DNA of 64,000 bases, taken from assembly GCF_002573715.1 (NCBI RefSeq), contig NZ_PDHM01000012.1, forward strand, positions 621,368 to 685,367, given 5' to 3'. The stretch's first letter is position 1, and the number at the start of each line of letters is the position of its first letter. This stretch comes from Paenibacillus sp. EZ-K15. GTDB taxonomy: Bacteria; Bacillota; Bacilli; Paenibacillales; Paenibacillaceae. Of this stretch, positions 42,494 through 51,224 are shown piece by piece. The notes below the pieces were generated by a model. The model saw only the letters and a program-made list of their open reading frames with translations, was not told the origin of the DNA and ran no database searches. Position numbers and translations under genes: made by a program.

Positions 42494-42918
42494 TGCAAAC
42501 GGCTATGGAAAACATCAAGGGAATGGTGGACGTTAATACGATTGTAGGCGACCCGGTGAATACGCCTGACGGCAGCGTTATCTTGCCAATCAGTAAAGTG
42601 GCTTTTGGTTTCGCTGCCGGCGGTAGCGACTACAACGTTGAGGCGGGAAGCACACACTCAACTACCACCACTAACGGGACGCACAACGATCATAGTGCCC
42701 TTCCTTTTGGCGGCGGCAGCGGCGGTGGCGTGTCCATTCGGCCGATTGCTTTTCTGGTCGTGGGTAAAGAAGGCGTGCACATCGTGCCGCTGGACAATCA
42801 AACCCATCTGTTTGAACGGATTATTGATGCGACCCCGTATTTACTCGATCAAATCCAGTCGATGTTTCAATCAGGCAGTAATGACGCGAACAGTACCACG
42901 CCTCCGCCTGCGTACTGA
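42466..42918 (+). CDS. ytfJ: YtfJ/GerW-family spore protein
   Basis: A 150-residue protein with the family core VDVNTIVGDPV, TVILPISKV-like VILPISKVAFGF, a Gly-rich loop (FGGGSGGGVSI) and IAFLVVG. GerW family proteins act in spore formation and germination; precise role unknown. AAAGGAGG precedes the ATG inside the DUF2953 gene. A terminator follows. Confidence 0.9.
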   Translation: MAEHPIQGLMQTAMENIKGMVDVNTIVGDPVNTPDGSVILPISKVAFGFAAGGSDYNVEAGSTHSTTTTNGTHNDHSALPFGGGSGGGVSIRPIAFLVVGKEGVHIVPLDNQTHLFERIIDATPYLLDQIQSMFQSGSNDANSTTPPPAY

Positions 42919-42929
42919 TTGGAGCAAGC

Positions 42930-42962
42930 AAATCCCTTTCGTTCATAACGGAAGGGATTTTT
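42930..42962 (+). terminator. Terminator after ytfJ
   Basis: AAATCCCTT-CGTT (42930-42943) pairs with AACG-AAGGGATTT (42947-42960), then T. Confidence 0.85.
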
Positions 42963-43064
42963 GCTGTGAAGATTAGTGAATTTATAAGCTTTTAGCGGAG
43001 GCTAAACTCAAACCGATCATTGCTGGAAAAACTTCACTTTAACGGGGTCGGTCTTGGTAAAAGT

Positions 43065-43080
43065 ACGTCGACAGACGTTT
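43065..43080 (+). repeat. Small hairpin, copy 2 of a recurring motif
   Basis: ACGTC (43065-43069) pairs with GACGT (43074-43078); the flanks match the copy at 24802-24820 except for one deletion and one substitution. Confidence 0.4.
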
Positions 43081-43093
43081 CTATTGCGAAATG

Positions 43094-43123
43094 GACATAC
43101 CTTTAGCGTAAACGACATATACT
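43094..43123 (+). promoter_or_regulatory. Candidate sigma-E promoter for dacB-spmAB
   Basis: GACATAC (43094-43100) and CATATACT (43116-43123) with a 15-base spacer resemble the sigma-E pattern (-35 KMATATT, -10 CATACAMT). dacB-spmAB is sigma-E dependent in Bacillus. Confidence 0.4.
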
Positions 43124-43154
43124 TGTACAAGATTTCTGAACACCGGAGGATAAA

Positions 43155-44336
43155 ATGATGAAAATGAAATGGACGAACTGCAAGTCTTTGTTATCCATGT
43201 TGATGGTCATAAGCTGCTTGCTGGTTACGGCTGTCCCCGTGCATGCAGATCATGAGAATGGCCCCACCAATCATGCGCAGGCAGCTGCACTGATTGATGT
43301 CACTTCCGGTAGAGTGCTGTACAGTAAGAACGGGGACGAGCGTTTGAGAATCGCAAGCCTGACCAAGATCATGACAGCTATCGTGGCAATTGAACACGGC
43401 AAGCTGGACGATCGCGTCAAGATCTCCAAAAATGCTTTTGCCAAAGAGGGCTCCTCGATCTTCCTGAAGCTTGGTGAGGAAATGACGCTTGAGAATCTGC
43501 TGTACGGCTTAATGCTGCGATCAGGCAACGACGCCGCGACGGCCATTGCCGAACATGTCGGGGGGACGGAAGAAGGCTTTGTGTTGCTGATGAACGAGAA
43601 GGCGGCCGGGCTCGGCTTGACGAACTCGCATTTTATGAATCCCCATGGACTGGATCATGATGAACATTACTCTTCTGCTAATGACGTAGCCAAACTGACG
43701 GCCTATGCCCTCAAGAACCCTGTCTTTAGCGAGATTGTCAAAACCCCGACCAAGAAAGCGCCCAATCCGAATGAAGCGTGGGACTACAAATGGGATAACA
43801 AAAACAAGATGCTTCGTTTTTACGAGGGGGCGGATGGCGTCAAAACCGGTTACACCAAAAAAGCATTCCGCTGCCTGGTGAGCTCCGCCACCCGAAACGG
43901 TCAGCAGATTGCGGCGGTCACGCTGAACGACGGCAACGATTGGAATGATCATTCCAAGATGCTGGATTACGGATTTGCCCATTTTCCACTGAAAAAGGTT
44001 ACGGAGAAAGGGCAGAAGATCCAGGGCTATCCACTCGTCACGGGCAGTTCCTTTACGTATGCGTTCGCGCATGATGAGGAAGCACGCTTGGTGAAGAAAC
44101 TGGTCCTGCATAAAGCGAGCACACCCGACTTGTCTTTCGGACTACGGGGTCATATTGAACTGGTGTTGGATAATGTCAGCATCGGCAAAATTCCAGTCTA
44201 TGCGGAAGGAAGCAAGCTTCCTGAAGTCCCTGAGGTCTTGCAGAAGTCCAGAAGCACATCCGGACCACTCGGTTCGTTGTCGCTGTGGCAGTCTGCAGGA
44301 GAAGTGCTTAGGCATCTGTTCAGGGCCAAATCATAA
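43155..44336 (+). CDS. dacB: D-alanyl-D-alanine carboxypeptidase DacB
   Basis: Mother-cell penicillin-binding protein that trims spore cortex peptides. The 393 residues have a signal peptide (about 1-31), SxxK SLTK, SxN SGN and KTG VKTGYTK motifs, and a shortened C-terminal domain. It is followed by spmA-spmB, as in Bacillus, which separates it from the DacF-type paralogue at 27417-28607. GGAGG (43145-43149) precedes the ATG. Confidence 0.9.
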   Translation: MMKMKWTNCKSLLSMLMVISCLLVTAVPVHADHENGPTNHAQAAALIDVTSGRVLYSKNGDERLRIASLTKIMTAIVAIEHGKLDDRVKISKNAFAKEGSSIFLKLGEEMTLENLLYGLMLRSGNDAATAIAEHVGGTEEGFVLLMNEKAAGLGLTNSHFMNPHGLDHDEHYSSANDVAKLTAYALKNPVFSEIVKTPTKKAPNPNEAWDYKWDNKNKMLRFYEGADGVKTGYTKKAFRCLVSSATRNGQQIAAVTLNDGNDWNDHSKMLDYGFAHFPLKKVTEKGQKIQGYPLVTGSSFTYAFAHDEEARLVKKLVLHKASTPDLSFGLRGHIELVLDNVSIGKIPVYAEGSKLPEVPEVLQKSRSTSGPLGSLSLWQSAGEVLRHLFRAKS

Positions 44337-44398
44337 CAAGCCTTCGCTAAAGAGATCGTGGATTCTCACGCAGCGGGGCAGCAAACGGGGGCGAAGAG

Positions 44399-45031
44399 AT
44401 GATCAATTTGATTTGGATGGGGATGATACTGATCGGCGTTTGCTTTGCGGCAGTGAACGGGAACATCGAAAGTGTTACAAAAGCCGCATTTGACGGAGCC
44501 CAGACGGGAGTGACTGTCTCCTTCGGTCTCATCAGCATACTGGTGTTCTGGCTTGGCATGATGCGCCTGGCAGAGGACGCGGGCCTGCTGAAGAAGGTTG
44601 CCAAGCTGCTGAGCCCGGTTGTCCGCTTCCTGTTCCCGGATGTACCGAAGAATCATCCCGCTATGGGATATATACTGTCTAACATGAGCGCCAATTTGTT
44701 CGGTCTGGGCAATGCGGCAACTCCGATGGGAATCAAAGCGATGCAGGAGCTTCAGAAGTTAAACCCGGATAAGGACACAGCTTCTCCGGCGATGTGTACG
44801 CTGCTTGCATTAAACACGGCCAGCATTACGTTGATACCGACAACGCTAATCGCAATCAGGTTAAATTATGAGTCCGCTAATCCTTCGGAAATCGTCGGTA
44901 CCACGCTTTTGGCCACTGCGATTGCAACGGCGGCCGCCATAATGGCTGACCGATGGTATCGAAGACGGACGATACGCCGCCAGAAGCCGCCGGGAATCGG
45001 TACAAGCCTGAACCCGGATGTGAAGGGGTGA
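44399..45031 (+). CDS. spmA: Spore maturation protein A
   Basis: A 210-residue membrane protein of the nucleoside-recognition (Gate) family with about four segments; LGNAATPMGIKAMQEL is characteristic. SpmA and SpmB are needed for full dehydration of the spore core. Follows dacB by about 60 bases and precedes spmB by 6. Confidence 0.92.
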   Translation: MINLIWMGMILIGVCFAAVNGNIESVTKAAFDGAQTGVTVSFGLISILVFWLGMMRLAEDAGLLKKVAKLLSPVVRFLFPDVPKNHPAMGYILSNMSANLFGLGNAATPMGIKAMQELQKLNPDKDTASPAMCTLLALNTASITLIPTTLIAIRLNYESANPSEIVGTTLLATAIATAAAIMADRWYRRRTIRRQKPPGIGTSLNPDVKG

Positions 45032-45037
45032 TGAGGG

Positions 45038-45571
45038 TTGCTATCATGGATTAATCTCGTATCCGCTTGGTCTATTCCCATTATTATCGCATTCATTCCG
45101 CTTTATGCTTATACGCGCAAAGTGCCCGTATATGAATCGTTTGTGGATGGAGCCAAGGACGGCTTCTCCACAGCGATTGGGATTATCCCGCACTTGGTCG
45201 GCATGATGGTTGCCATTAGCGTATTTCGGTCTTCCGGTGCGCTGGAGTTTTTTGTGGGTTGGACGGGCCCCTTTCTGCAATCGCTAGGGGTACCGAGCGA
45301 GATTTTGCCTTTGGGAATTCTCAGGCCGTTGACGGGCACAGGTTCTCTCGCTTACACGACTGAATTGATTCGGGCATATGGTCCGGATTCTATGATTGGC
45401 CGAATCGCGTCGACCATACAGGGAAGCACAGATACAACCTTGTATGTTCTGACCGTCTACTTTGGCGCCGTCGGAATCCGCAATGGCCGATATGCGCTGA
45501 AGGTGGGGCTGTTCTCCGATTTGATCGGTTTTATTGCGGCGATTGCCGTCTGTCTGCTGGTGTTCGGATAA
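45038..45571 (+). CDS. spmB: Spore maturation protein B
   Basis: A 177-residue membrane protein of the same Gate family; contains LRPLTGTGSLAYTTEL and GSTDTTLYVLTVYFG. Start is TTG with AAGGGGTG (45023-45030) 7 bases upstream. Works with SpmA. A weak hairpin followed by T lies after the stop (about 45582-45613). Confidence 0.92.
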   Translation: MLSWINLVSAWSIPIIIAFIPLYAYTRKVPVYESFVDGAKDGFSTAIGIIPHLVGMMVAISVFRSSGALEFFVGWTGPFLQSLGVPSEILPLGILRPLTGTGSLAYTTELIRAYGPDSMIGRIASTIQGSTDTTLYVLTVYFGAVGIRNGRYALKVGLFSDLIGFIAAIAVCLLVFG

Positions 45572-45697
45572 TTAAGATCATGCGGGCGGTCTGAGTAAGA
45601 CGGAGCGTTTTTTCTATGTAACAGGACGTATGCCTATACCCTCGATACCATCGCGTCATATACTGCTGCAGTTGCAAATTGTAGTAGGGGTGATGAA

Positions 45698-46036
45698 ATG
45701 GAATTCGAGGGTTTTGTTATTCATCATACCGTGTGCGAGCGGGAACCGCGGAACTGGGATTTTAAAATCCATCCGGACGGCTCGGTCTCTTCTTCATCCA
45801 TGCTGGTTCAGCCGGGACAGATTCACATCTGTCTTGAGGGCGACTTCAATATCGGCTACCAGTCCATGTCGCTGGACCAGAAAACACAGCTGTTTACCGC
45901 CAGCAAAATCATTTTGGAGCTATCCAGACTCCATGATATTTCCCCGTTATACTTGTTTCCTCACTCCGACACCTGTCCCGGGGCACATTTTCCATGGAAC
46001 GCGCTTGTGATTTATCCTGTCGATGGTTATCATTAG
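45698..46036 (+). CDS. Short amidase_2/PGRP-like protein
   Basis: A 112-residue protein that resembles a minimal N-acetylmuramoyl-L-alanine amidase: VIHHT near residue 7 supplies the first zinc His, HICLEGDFN is the typical second strand, and HSDTCPGAHFPW near residue 89 supplies the last His and Cys. The family usually has about 140-160 residues and a signal or wall-binding domain; none is seen here. AGGGGTGATGAA precedes the ATG. Could be an active cytosolic or mother-cell enzyme, or a degenerate binder. Confidence 0.68.
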   Translation: MEFEGFVIHHTVCEREPRNWDFKIHPDGSVSSSSMLVQPGQIHICLEGDFNIGYQSMSLDQKTQLFTASKIILELSRLHDISPLYLFPHSDTCPGAHFPWNALVIYPVDGYH

Positions 46037-46057
46037 GAATGAGGTGACCTAACGAAC

Positions 46058-46813
46058 ATGGAGAGATTACAGAAAATTATGGCACAGGCCGGAGTCGCTT
46101 CCCGCCGCAAGTGCGAGGAATTGATTCTTGAAGGCAAGGTGCAGGTAAACGGAGAGACCGTTACCGAACTCGGCACGAAGGCCGATCCAGCCCAGGATAT
46201 CATTACGGTTTCAGGCAAACCGATAAAGAATGAGAAAAAGGTATACATTATGCTGAATAAGCCGAAGGGAGTCATTACAAGCGCTTCTGATCCCGAAGGC
46301 CGAAAAATTGTATCGGATTATCTCAAGGGCATTAAAGAGCGGGTATATCCGATTGGACGTTTGGACTATGATACAGAAGGACTTCTGCTGCTGACTAATG
46401 ACGGCGAATTCGCCAATCTGCTCAGCCACCCTAAATATCATGTACCCAAGACTTATTTGGCTACCGTGAAAGGGGTGCCCCATGGCACCGAACTGGACAA
46501 GCTTCGCCAAGGGATTATGCTGGAAGACGGCATGACGTCTCCTGCCGAGGTGGAATATAAGGATGTGGATCCGGATAATAAACAATCCGTCATATCGATT
46601 ACCATTCATGAGGGCCGCAATCGTCAAGTGAGAAGGATGTTCGAAGCGATTTCCCATCCGGTAACGCGATTGAAACGGATATCTTACGGTGATCTGCTGC
46701 TGCAAAATTTAAAACGGGGATTGTATCGCCATTTGACAGCGGATGAAATCAACCAGCTTTTGCAGATGGCGAAAGCCGCTAAGCCGGGCGGGAAACCGAA
46801 GAGAAAACGTTAA
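46058..46813 (+). CDS. rluB: 23S rRNA pseudouridine synthase RluB
   Basis: Modifies 23S rRNA (position 2605 in E. coli numbering). The 251 residues have an S4 RNA-binding domain (1-60), the catalytic GRLDYDTEGLLLLTNDG near residue 100 with its Asp, and the terminal EGRNRQVRRMFEAI. A lysine-rich tail ends the protein. As in Bacillus (ypuL), it stands before resA. Confidence 0.93.
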   Translation: MERLQKIMAQAGVASRRKCEELILEGKVQVNGETVTELGTKADPAQDIITVSGKPIKNEKKVYIMLNKPKGVITSASDPEGRKIVSDYLKGIKERVYPIGRLDYDTEGLLLLTNDGEFANLLSHPKYHVPKTYLATVKGVPHGTELDKLRQGIMLEDGMTSPAEVEYKDVDPDNKQSVISITIHEGRNRQVRRMFEAISHPVTRLKRISYGDLLLQNLKRGLYRHLTADEINQLLQMAKAAKPGGKPKRKR

Positions 46814-46938
46814 ACCCGACACATAATATTCAAAATGGCGAGCGGCGTTTATGACAAATTTCGTTATAATTGTTCATAGGATGTTCACACCCGTAGTATA
46901 CGATATGATGAATGTCATAGAAAGGAAGCTGCTGCTTT

Positions 46939-47466
46939 ATGGGCAAATCAAAGAAAAGCGTACAGATTGTGATTCTGCTTGCCATTATCCTGATCGGAGT
47001 GTACGCCGTTGCAACCGTTGTATTCGGCTCTGATGAGGTTCCCAAAGTGGGTCAAAAGGCAGCGGATTTTGAACTTCTAGGCATGGATGGCGGCGTACAT
47101 ACCATGAGTGAATACGAGGGTAAGGCCAGGGTGATTAATTTCTGGGGCACCTACTGTCCGCCATGCGTGCGGGAAATGCCGGCTCTACAAGCTCAGTGGG
47201 AGAAATGGAGCAGTCAAGGCGTTGAGATCATCGGAATTAATGTGGGAGAGAACAAAATGACCGTTGAGAATTTCGTTGCTCAAACCGGCGTAAAGTTCCC
47301 CATACTGATGGATCCGAAACGGAATGCCGTTGCCAGCTATGGGGTTGGGCCCATGCCAACCACCTTTTTTGTTACAGCCTCTGGCAAGATTGACCATATT
47401 CGTATAGGCGAACTGGATTTGAACACCCTTGATAAACAAATTGAACAGTTGGTGAATGCGAAATGA
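46939..47466 (+). CDS. resA: Thiol-disulfide oxidoreductase ResA
   Basis: Membrane-anchored thioredoxin-like protein that reduces apocytochrome c on the outer face of the membrane. The 175 residues have an N-terminal anchor (about 9-28) and a thioredoxin fold with active site CPPC (in GTYCPPCVREMP) near residue 75. The Bacillus enzyme has CEPC. cis-Pro is in VGPMPTTFF. Overlaps resB by 4 bases. Confidence 0.92.
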   Translation: MGKSKKSVQIVILLAIILIGVYAVATVVFGSDEVPKVGQKAADFELLGMDGGVHTMSEYEGKARVINFWGTYCPPCVREMPALQAQWEKWSSQGVEIIGINVGENKMTVENFVAQTGVKFPILMDPKRNAVASYGVGPMPTTFFVTASGKIDHIRIGELDLNTLDKQIEQLVNAK

Positions 47467-49166
47467 GTCAAGGTTCCAAGCCTTTGATCCAGAACACGAA
47501 GTGTGATTGTGGACACCAGAATCCAACGGGGACGGTCCTCTGCGAGGCTTGCGGGAAGCCGCTGACCGAGGAAGCGGAGGCCCAGCCGATTCTGGAAATG
47601 CGGTATGACGGCGTTGCTCGTCGATCACAGAAAGAAAACCCCGGTATGATCGATCGGGTATGGAATTTCTTTTCTTCGGTAAAAGTAGCAATATATCTGA
47701 TATTGCTTACTCTGATCGGCTCCTCGCTAGGAACCATCTTTCCGCAGGAAAGTACATTCCTTAATATTGACCCCTCAGTTTATTACAAAGAGGAGTACGG
47801 ACAGCTGGGGCATATTTATTACTTGCTCGGGCTGTCTCATACATACACGTCCTGGTGGTTCGTGCTGCTGCTTGTCATGATCGGCGCATCGCTTGTCATT
47901 TGCAGTCTTGACCGGGTCCTGCCCCTGTACAAAGCACTCAGCAGACAGCGGATTCCGAAGCACATGTCCTTCCTTACCCGCCAGAAGGTGGTATACCAAG
48001 GGCATGTTGATGAAGACGGTGCCGACTGGGTTGAACGGGTGAAGCCAATCATTAAGAAGAAGGGTTACCGCGTGCGAACGGATGGCGGAACCCTACTGGC
48101 AGAGAAGCAGCGGTTCAGCCGCTGGGGCCCCTATGTTCTTCATATCGGTCTGATTATTTTCCTGCTAGCAGTTCTTGGACGGAATCTTCCCGGACTGCAT
48201 ATGGACGAGCACATGGCTTTCCCTCAAGATGAACCGGTGCACATCAAGAACACCAGTTACTATTTATTGAACGATGGCTTTAAGGTGGAGTTCTACACCG
48301 AGGACGATATGCCTGAGGAATTTAAAGGCAAGAATAAAGTACTGCCGAAGGAGTTCCAAACCCAGGCGATCCTGTATATGTGCGAGGCCAATTGCGACGA
48401 TTTTGATAAAAAGCCTGAGCTCGTGGAATTGACACGCCATAACATTGAGGTGAACCATCCTCTTAATTACAAAGGGTTAAAAGCTTATCAATTCGATTAT
48501 GATCTGACCCCGATTCTCCGTTCGGTTTCGCCGGTGCTGATTAACAGTAAGAGCGGGAAGGAATACGGCAAAATCACATTGTCGATCGACGATCCTCAAA
48601 GAGAGTATCAGGCGGGAGAATATACGTTAACGCTTACACAATCCTTTACTGATTTTGGACTTGGCGATAACGGCAAACCGGTAAACCTGTCACCAAACCC
48701 GAATGCGCCTGCATTCTTATTTCTGATTAAGGGACCTGAACTGCCGAAGGAAGGCATTCAATACTTCTACTTCCCTAAACAGATTGATAAGGAACGCTTT
48801 AATCAGGAAGCGATCAATGCACAGCTGGCGGGTGGGGAAGCGCTCGTACAACTGGATGTACGGAGCATGGACGATGTGGACTTTTCGGAATCTACGACTT
48901 ATCTGAATATTCGTGTGGATAAAGCCATGCCGTTCATTTGGATTGGTTGTTTTATCGGTATGCTCGGCCTGATCATGGGCTTTTATTTCACCCATCGCCG
49001 GATCTGGCTGCGTATTGATAACCAAACGCTGACCCTTGGCGCACATACGAACAAGAACTGGTTTGGGCTTCGCAAGGAGATCTCCGCGATCCTCAAGCAA
49101 ATGAATATCGAAGTCGATGAAAAGTCATTGGAGAATAACAGGGGGACTAAGCATGAATCTAATTGA
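47463..49166 (+). CDS. resB: Cytochrome c biogenesis protein ResB
   Basis: Membrane part of the system II heme-handling complex. The 567 residues start with a zinc-ribbon-like pair (CDCG...CEAC, residues 14-33), then TM segments near 78, 130 and 223, a large extracytoplasmic loop, and a last TM near 500. Overlaps resA (ATGA) and resC (14 bases). Confidence 0.92.
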   Translation: MSQGSKPLIQNTKCDCGHQNPTGTVLCEACGKPLTEEAEAQPILEMRYDGVARRSQKENPGMIDRVWNFFSSVKVAIYLILLTLIGSSLGTIFPQESTFLNIDPSVYYKEEYGQLGHIYYLLGLSHTYTSWWFVLLLVMIGASLVICSLDRVLPLYKALSRQRIPKHMSFLTRQKVVYQGHVDEDGADWVERVKPIIKKKGYRVRTDGGTLLAEKQRFSRWGPYVLHIGLIIFLLAVLGRNLPGLHMDEHMAFPQDEPVHIKNTSYYLLNDGFKVEFYTEDDMPEEFKGKNKVLPKEFQTQAILYMCEANCDDFDKKPELVELTRHNIEVNHPLNYKGLKAYQFDYDLTPILRSVSPVLINSKSGKEYGKITLSIDDPQREYQAGEYTLTLTQSFTDFGLGDNGKPVNLSPNPNAPAFLFLIKGPELPKEGIQYFYFPKQIDKERFNQEAINAQLAGGEALVQLDVRSMDDVDFSESTTYLNIRVDKAMPFIWIGCFIGMLGLIMGFYFTHRRIWLRIDNQTLTLGAHTNKNWFGLRKEISAILKQMNIEVDEKSLENNRGTKHESN

Positions 49167-50406
49167 TTTTAGCGGCAACGCATTTATCGTTGCTTTTACC
49201 TTGTATTGTGCGGCATTTATCATGTATGCACTTGCCGTTATGGGACGACGGTTCCGCAAGCGGGACCCGGAAGCCCATTTGGCTAAATGGGGGAAGATTG
49301 CATTTGTGACGGCATCGATCGGTTTGATCGGACATCTGCTGTACTTCTTTACGAGATGGGCGGGCTCTGGACATGTGCCTGTCAGCAACATGTATGAGTT
49401 TATGACCTTCTTGTCGATGGCAATCATGATTGCCTTCCTCGTACTTTATTTTATCTACAAAAAATCGCTGCTCGGATTGTTTGCACTGCCGCTGTCTATT
49501 CTGATCATGGCGTATGCTGCTGTGTTTCCGCAGGAGGTGCAGCCGCTGATTCCTTCGCTTCAGTCCTATTGGCTGGGGATTCACGTAACCTTGGCTGCGC
49601 TGGGCGATGCATTTTTTGCGGTCGGTTTTATCGCCGGCCTGATGCACTTGCTCCGTACCGTTAACTTTAGCGGAACAGACAAAGGCGCGCGCAAGGAACA
49701 GCGCTGGCTTGAACTCTGCATGTTTGCCATCGTGATCCTGATCGGATTTATTTTGTCGGTATACAGCTTCCGTGCGAGCGGATATCAGGCTGAATTTAAC
49801 CAGACTTTGGTTGACCCGAAGACAGAAAATAGTACAATAGTAAAAGTGGAATATAACATGCCACCGCTTGTCGCACCTTATAAAAGCGAAACGGAGAGCA
49901 TGCAGTCCTTCTTGGGCATGAAATCTCCACTCATGGAAGCTCCGTCCTGGATGCACGGCGTGAACGCTGGACGTAAGCTGAATACGGTGATATGGTCGCT
50001 GATCACGGGGTTGATCCTGTACGGCTTGCTCCGCCTTATCCTGCGCAAGCCGCTGGCCAAGTTCATTCAGCCTGCCCTTAATAGATTGGATCCGGACGAT
50101 CTGGATGAAATCAGTTATCGCGCCATTGCGATTGGGTTCCCGGTATTTACACTGGGAGGTCTCATATTCGCCATGATCTGGGCAGAAATTGCCTGGGGCC
50201 GGTTCTGGGGCTGGGATCCGAAGGAAGTATGGGCGCTTATTACATGGTTGTTCTACAGCGTGTACCTTCATCTCCGGCTATCGCGCGGCTGGCAGGGTAA
50301 AAATTCGTCCTGGCTGTCCGTTATCGGCTTTATCGTGGTCATGTTTACGCTGGTCGGCGTCAACTTGATTATCGCGGGTCTGCATTCCTATGCGGGAACC
50401 GATTAA
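49153..50406 (+). CDS. resC: Cytochrome c biogenesis protein ResC (CcsA/CcsB)
   Basis: Heme-transporting partner of ResB, 417 residues with about eight membrane segments. The tryptophan-rich WWD-type motif WGRFWGWDPKEVWALI near residue 340 handles heme. ATG 49153 follows AGGGGG; the longer frame from 49117 lies inside resB. Confidence 0.93.
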   Translation: MNLIDFSGNAFIVAFTLYCAAFIMYALAVMGRRFRKRDPEAHLAKWGKIAFVTASIGLIGHLLYFFTRWAGSGHVPVSNMYEFMTFLSMAIMIAFLVLYFIYKKSLLGLFALPLSILIMAYAAVFPQEVQPLIPSLQSYWLGIHVTLAALGDAFFAVGFIAGLMHLLRTVNFSGTDKGARKEQRWLELCMFAIVILIGFILSVYSFRASGYQAEFNQTLVDPKTENSTIVKVEYNMPPLVAPYKSETESMQSFLGMKSPLMEAPSWMHGVNAGRKLNTVIWSLITGLILYGLLRLILRKPLAKFIQPALNRLDPDDLDEISYRAIAIGFPVFTLGGLIFAMIWAEIAWGRFWGWDPKEVWALITWLFYSVYLHLRLSRGWQGKNSSWLSVIGFIVVMFTLVGVNLIIAGLHSYAGTD

Positions 50407-50433
50407 TGTAAATCGAATAGCAGTGAATGATCA

Positions 50434-50477
50434 ATCAGAAGGGCCCTTTCTTAATCAAGAGGGCCACTTCTGATTTT
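50434..50477 (+). terminator. Hairpin between resC and resD
   Basis: ATCAGAAG and GGCCCT on the 5' side pair with AGGGCC and CTTCTGAT on the 3' side, then TTTT. Partial read-through into resDE is plausible. Confidence 0.75.
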
Positions 50478-50506
50478 CCCTATAAAAATGAAGGAGTTGG
50501 CTGCCA

Positions 50507-51223
50507 ATGTCAGAGCACGGAAATCGCATACTAGTTGTTGATGATGAAGAACGGATTCGCCGATTGTTAAAAATGTATTTGGAGAAGGAAGGGTATGAAA
50601 TCGAAGAGGCGGAGGATGGAGAAACTGCTCTTCGCAAAGCAAGTTCCGAAGATTACGGGCTCGTTATTCTGGATGTGATGCTGCCTGGGATGGATGGTGT
50701 CGAAGTATGCACGCGTCTCCGTCAGGTGAAGTCTACGCCTATTCTCATGCTGACTGCCAAGGGTGAGGAGATCAATCGCGTACAGGGATTTGAAGTGGGG
50801 GCCGACGATTATGTTGTGAAGCCGTTCAGTCCGCGCGAGGTGATCTATCGTGTTAAAGCGATTTTACGCCGCTCGTCCGCTACGGCCTATTTGAGCAAGG
50901 AACCGAACCCAAGCAACAGCATTGTTTTCCCGCATTTGATCATTGAACATGATGCTCACCGCGTGACGGCCGGAGGGCATGAAATCAGCTTGACGCCGAA
51001 GGAGTATGAGCTTCTGCACTACCTGGCCTCGTCCCCGGACAAAGTATTCTCGCGCGAAGAACTGCTTAAGGACGTATGGAATTATGAATTTTTCGGCGAT
51101 CTTCGCACCGTCGATACCCACGTAAAGCGGCTGCGCGAGAAGTTAAATAAGGTATCCGCAGAATCCGCAGCGATGATTACGACCGTATGGGGAGTAGGCT
51201 ACAAGCTGGAGGTACCGAAGTAA
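50507..51223 (+). CDS. resD: Response regulator ResD
   Basis: OmpR-type regulator of respiration and anaerobic genes. The 238 residues have a receiver (acidic pair in VVDDEER, phosphoacceptor Asp in VILDVMLPGMDG near residue 57, Lys in VVKPFSPREV) and a winged-helix effector (LTPKEYELLHYLA, DTHVKRLREKL). AAGGAG precedes the ATG. One base separates it from resE. Confidence 0.93.
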   Translation: MSEHGNRILVVDDEERIRRLLKMYLEKEGYEIEEAEDGETALRKASSEDYGLVILDVMLPGMDGVEVCTRLRQVKSTPILMLTAKGEEINRVQGFEVGADDYVVKPFSPREVIYRVKAILRRSSATAYLSKEPNPSNSIVFPHLIIEHDAHRVTAGGHEISLTPKEYELLHYLASSPDKVFSREELLKDVWNYEFFGDLRTVDTHVKRLREKLNKVSAESAAMITTVWGVGYKLEVPK

Positions 51224-51224
51224 C

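Noticed and set aside
49159..50271. 370-codon frame antisense to resC
   Set aside because: Shadow frame with extreme His/Arg/Gln composition; resC motifs are clear on the + strand.
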